DNA of 22,482 nucleotides from a virus: positions 1-22,482 of the IMG/VR virus record IMGVR_UViG_3300050821_001102, one strand, 5' to 3'. Shown in pieces: positions 20,312 to 22,482 of this stretch. The number at the start of each line of letters is the position of its first letter. Position 1 is the stretch's first letter. The translations under genes were made by a program, and so were the position numbers. The notes beneath the pieces are model-generated. The model was not told where the DNA came from. It searched no databases and saw only the letters and a list, made by a program, of their open reading frames with translations.

Positions 20312-20914
20312 TCAGCATGTGTTGGCAGGATCAGGCCACGGACCATTGGTCGGCGGTTGCGGATTGTCGCCGGTCGGAATTTGGATGACGGCGGCAGGCA
20401 TATCACCAGCCGTTACCGGCGCTTTGAATATGTCGACCTCGATGCGTTCCAGCGGAATGCTAGGCGGCTGCACGCCATCCGCATCGGTGATCATCCAGTC
20501 AAGGCCGAACTCCCATTGATACCAGAGGCGCGCACGGTCCAGGTCCAGGTATCGCGCGCCGGTAAAGGATGCGCCGCGCACCATGCGGCAATCACCGATA
20601 GTCAGGTTGAGACACGAGGCGAATATCTGCACCTCGATATCCTCGAAGTTCATGGTCGGTGCCTGTCCGCGCCGGTCAGTCTGCGCGTCAAGTTCCACTG
20701 CGATGCCGATGCCCTTGTGGACTTGCTGGATGAGCCCGGTCCAGACCTGATTGGGATCTGCTTCCTGGCCAAGCGGCAGGACATAGGCAGCCGGCAGCGG
20801 CATCGACGTGTTGTAATTGCGCAGACCTGCATAAAACTCGGCTGCGCCGGCAACACGTCCGCCGAAGATCGGCGCATTCGCGCGCAACTGAGTGATGAAC
20901 GCAGCCATGATCAT
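20312..20914 (-). CDS. Mu gp37-like tail protein (200 aa)
   Basis: The product (AFITQLRANAPIFGGRVAGAAEFYAGLRNYNTSMPLPAAYVLPLGQEADPNQVWTGLIQQVHKGIGIAVELDAQTDRRGQA ... IEVQIFASCLNLTIGDCRMVRGASFTGARYLDLDRARLWYQWEFGLDWMIT) has the 'R....GRV.GAA.F......LP.PAAYVLP' opening and a terminator-like alpha/beta pattern with 'L..WR.P.A.....G......DRARLW.QW.F....I'. It occupies the gp37 slot before DUF2635 and the sheath and is probably a tail terminator/completion protein. ATG at 20914 overlaps the previous stop (ATGA, 20911-20914). Confidence 0.82.
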   Translation of the reverse strand: MIMAAFITQLRANAPIFGGRVAGAAEFYAGLRNYNTSMPLPAAYVLPLGQEADPNQVWTGLIQQVHKGIGIAVELDAQTDRRGQAPTMNFEDIEVQIFASCLNLTIGDCRMVRGASFTGARYLDLDRARLWYQWEFGLDWMITDADGVQPPSIPLERIEVDIFKAPVTAGDMPAAVIQIPTGDNPQPPTNGPWPDPANTC

Positions 20915-21084
20915 TCGCCGATTGCCTTCTGCCATCGATATTCGCGCACTATCGCCGGGCGCATTTCCATGACGTATTGCCGCCTCGCTCCCTCTGACAT
21001 GACACGGCAGGCGGTCAGCATCAGGGGGAATTTCTCGCGCATCACCCGGTCCAGCATGTGGTCGTCAATGAACGAGTCGCGCAT
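20911..21084 (-). CDS. Small hypothetical late protein (57 aa)
   Basis: ATG at 21084 lies in the TGATG junction of the gp10-like gene, and its own TGA overlaps the gp37-like start (ATGA). The product MRDSFIDDHMLDRVMREKFPLMLTACRVMSEGARRQYVMEMRPAIVREYRWQKAIGE is charged and helical. No family is recognised. Its position, in a head-tail/tail-completion stretch with tight coupling at both ends, suggests a structural or assembly factor. Confidence 0.65.
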   Translation of the reverse strand: MRDSFIDDHMLDRVMREKFPLMLTACRVMSEGARRQYVMEMRPAIVREYRWQKAIGE

Positions 21085-21602
21085 CACTTGGTCTGCTTCC
21101 AGGTCAGTGCCTTGGACAATGCCAAGCGCACGCGCCGGTCCAGTTCGGGACCTTCCTGCTGCATGACACGATCCAGGAACGGGCGCGGCTCCAGCACCCG
21201 CTTGGTGTAAACGCCTTTCGCGCGCATGCGCCGGCCAGTGCGCCGGTTGATCGGCTTGACGGCACGCCCGCCAGGATTGCCGCCACCACGCGCGCCGGCT
21301 TCCAGGAACAGCGCATAGAACTGGCGTGCCCGCACGGCAAAGCCCTCGCCGGTTTTATAAACGTAGGTCTTCAGCGAAGTCCGCAGATTGCCAGACACGC
21401 GCACAGGCGGGTCCCCTGGCGTGCTTGCCCGATACCTGCCTGCCGGCGAACTGTAGAAGTGCCCGCCGCCCTGGCTCTTGTTGATCAGACGCGCCGTCTT
21501 GGTCCGCACGTCATTGCCGGCTGCGCGCATCAGTTTCTTAACCTCGCGCGTGTCCAGCATGACGCCGCCCCAGTTGGTGACGGTCAGCTTCAGGTCGCTC
21601 AT
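21084..21602 (-). CDS. HK97 gp10-like head-tail protein (172 aa)
   Basis: The product (GGVMLDTREVKKLMRAAGNDVRTKTARLINKSQGGGHFYSSPAGRYRASTPGDPPVRVSGNLRTSLKTYVYKTGEGFAVRARQFYALFLEAGARGGG ... LEPRPFLDRVMQQEGPELDRRVRLALSKAL) follows the HK97-gp10-like family: a helix of 'R..A......TKT....', 'RYRAS.PG.PP..R.SG.L..S......', 'FYALFLE.G' and 'PRPFL'. It helps complete the neck between head and tail. It overlaps the adaptor gene by ATGA (21599-21602). Confidence 0.88.
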   Translation of the reverse strand: MSDLKLTVTNWGGVMLDTREVKKLMRAAGNDVRTKTARLINKSQGGGHFYSSPAGRYRASTPGDPPVRVSGNLRTSLKTYVYKTGEGFAVRARQFYALFLEAGARGGGNPGGRAVKPINRRTGRRMRAKGVYTKRVLEPRPFLDRVMQQEGPELDRRVRLALSKALTWKQTK

Positions 21603-22054
21603 GGTGCAGCAGCCGCGCCGTCATAGGGTTCGGTCAGCAGGTCATTGCGCGTCTGGTCGCTGTCATCCGGCGTGGTCCTGCTGCGCTCCAGTTCGCATTC
21701 CAACTGGATGAAGCGTTTGCGGCCGGCAATCTCCATTGACCGGCGCACCCGGTAGACTTCGCTTCGCAGGCTGCCATCCGGGCGTTGCGTAGTCCTGACC
21801 ACGACCTCGATGGTGCTCGGGTAGTCCTGCCAGCGGATGAAGATCATGTGGGTGGTCGGCGTGTCGACCTGGACCGACTGGTAGAAGGTCCCCGGTCTGG
21901 TCGCCTGGATGTCAGCATGGACGATGCCGAGGGGGACAAGGCTTTCGGTCAACGCCAGATCGTCAGCCGGGGCTTGGTCGCGGCGATACAACGTCACGAG
22001 CCAGCGTAGCGAGCCTATAGACTGCGCCAGAGCGCCTGACGGGTTATCCGGCAT
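21599..22054 (-). CDS. Head-tail adaptor, SPP1 gp16-like (151 aa)
   Basis: The product (LRWLVTLYRRDQAPADDLALTESLVPLGIVHADIQATRPGTFYQSVQVDTPTTHMIFIRWQDYPSTIEVVVRTTQRPDGSLRSEVYRVRRSMEIAGRKRFIQLECEL) has the beta-barrel pattern of head-tail joining proteins of the SPP1 gp16/HK97 family: a start 'L...V.L.R', a central 'G..Y' turn, '...T..IF.RW' and an end '...Y.V.R..E..GR.RF..L.CEL'. It docks on the connector to close the head. Confidence 0.78.
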   Translation of the reverse strand: MPDNPSGALAQSIGSLRWLVTLYRRDQAPADDLALTESLVPLGIVHADIQATRPGTFYQSVQVDTPTTHMIFIRWQDYPSTIEVVVRTTQRPDGSLRSEVYRVRRSMEIAGRKRFIQLECELERSRTTPDDSDQTRNDLLTEPYDGAAAAP

Positions 22055-22057
22055 GGT

Positions 22058-22482
22058 TCAGCCTGCGAAGGTCCATAGCCTGTGTGGGTCCATCAGGAGC
22101 GCCGCGGCGGTGGGCATTTCTGCTGATACGTCGCCCCGCTGTTCGTAGAGGAAGGCGGTCAGCAGCAGGATCGCATGCCGGATGCCCATCGGGACGGTAT
22201 CAGGATCGGCGTCGTCGTATCCGGCTGTGTAGTCGATGATCATGGACTGCTGCGGGATGCGGGGCAGAAGCTGCGGCTTGACGGCAACGTATCCAGGTTC
22301 GACCGCCAGATTCAGGTCGTAGTCGTCAGGATCGGCAACCTGCATGTTCCCCAGCGCGCCCCAGGTGATCTGTTCCACCGACACGCAAGGCGCACGCGGT
22401 AGCTCTATCGGTCGTTTGACCAGCGGTGGCCAGTTGAGCGGGAAGACAATCAGCGACTGTGGCACGAGCGGCGTGGCGGTTG
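22058..22482 (-). CDS. gp6-like head-tail connector, 5' end outside window
   Basis: The frame is open to the right edge; a GTG at 22465 is preceded in frame by Thr-Ala-Thr-Pro-Leu, so the true start is beyond the window. The product has 'PQSLIVFPLNWPPLVKRPIELPRAPCVSVEQITW' and then 'VKPQLLPRIPQQSMIIDYTAGYDDADPDTVPMGIRHAILLLTAFLYEQRGD', with the last part typical of HK97 gp6-like connectors: 'I.YTAGY......VP..I..AILLL.A.LY..R'. It forms the first ring below the portal. Upstream capsid genes are not in view. Confidence 0.82.
   Translation of the reverse strand, partial: TATPLVPQSLIVFPLNWPPLVKRPIELPRAPCVSVEQITWGALGNMQVADPDDYDLNLAVEPGYVAVKPQLLPRIPQQSMIIDYTAGYDDADPDTVPMGIRHAILLLTAFLYEQRGDVSAEMPTAAALLMDPHRLWTFAG

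Noticed and set aside
1-22482. CRISPR arrays, tRNA or rRNA genes, insertion sequences, reverse transcriptase of a diversity-generating element
   Set aside because: No regularly spaced repeats, RNA gene motifs, transposase or reverse transcriptase motifs were seen, although the fibre genes made a diversity element worth looking for.

Overview
The window is the interior of a temperate contractile-tailed phage (or a prophage of one) of a GC-rich host, probably an alphaproteobacterium. An acetic acid bacterium or relative would fit the base composition and protein style, but no host gene is visible to prove it. Two convergent gene blocks meet near 5,890.

Left block (1 to about 5,890, + strand): a compact early/accessory block of mostly very small genes, many joined by 4- or 8-base start/stop overlaps. 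It holds a partial gene at the left edge, an SH3-like small protein, several tiny membrane proteins, a Lys/Ala-rich protein with a possible winged-helix end, a P4-type tyrosine integrase (3111-4403), a probable HTH protein (4721-5197) and a Cys-pair small protein. The only gap of about 300 bases (1169-1471) holds paired CTTATA repeats and a palindrome and may be a control or attachment region. A strong intrinsic terminator lies just before the integrase gene pair, and another ends the block at 5863-5888.

Right block (22,482 down to 5,935, - strand): a late operon read leftward. In transcription order it has HK97/SPP1-style head-tail connectors (gp6-like, truncated at the edge; adaptor; gp10-like), then a full Mu-like contractile tail: a small unknown gene, gp37-like protein, DUF2635, sheath, tube, tail chaperone with a -1 frameshift extension, tape measure with an embedded lysozyme domain, DNA-circularisation protein N split into two genes, gp44-like hub, gp45-like spike carrying a long collagen-like segment, gp46, gp47 (baseplate J), gp48, a beta-helix tail fibre/spike, two small fibre-linked proteins and a second large fibre. 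Last come a small helical protein, a 40-codon Pro-rich ORF, a BPSL0067-family putative cell-wall hydrolase and a holin-like membrane protein.

Capsid, portal and terminase genes should lie beyond the right edge. Several genes were found by reading translation-coupled starts and are under 60 codons: 347-526, 981-1091, 1088-1168, 6895-7074, 6538-6660 and 20911-21084. Most attention is due to the frameshift site, the collagen-bearing spike, the split N gene and the repeated upstream motifs of the early genes.
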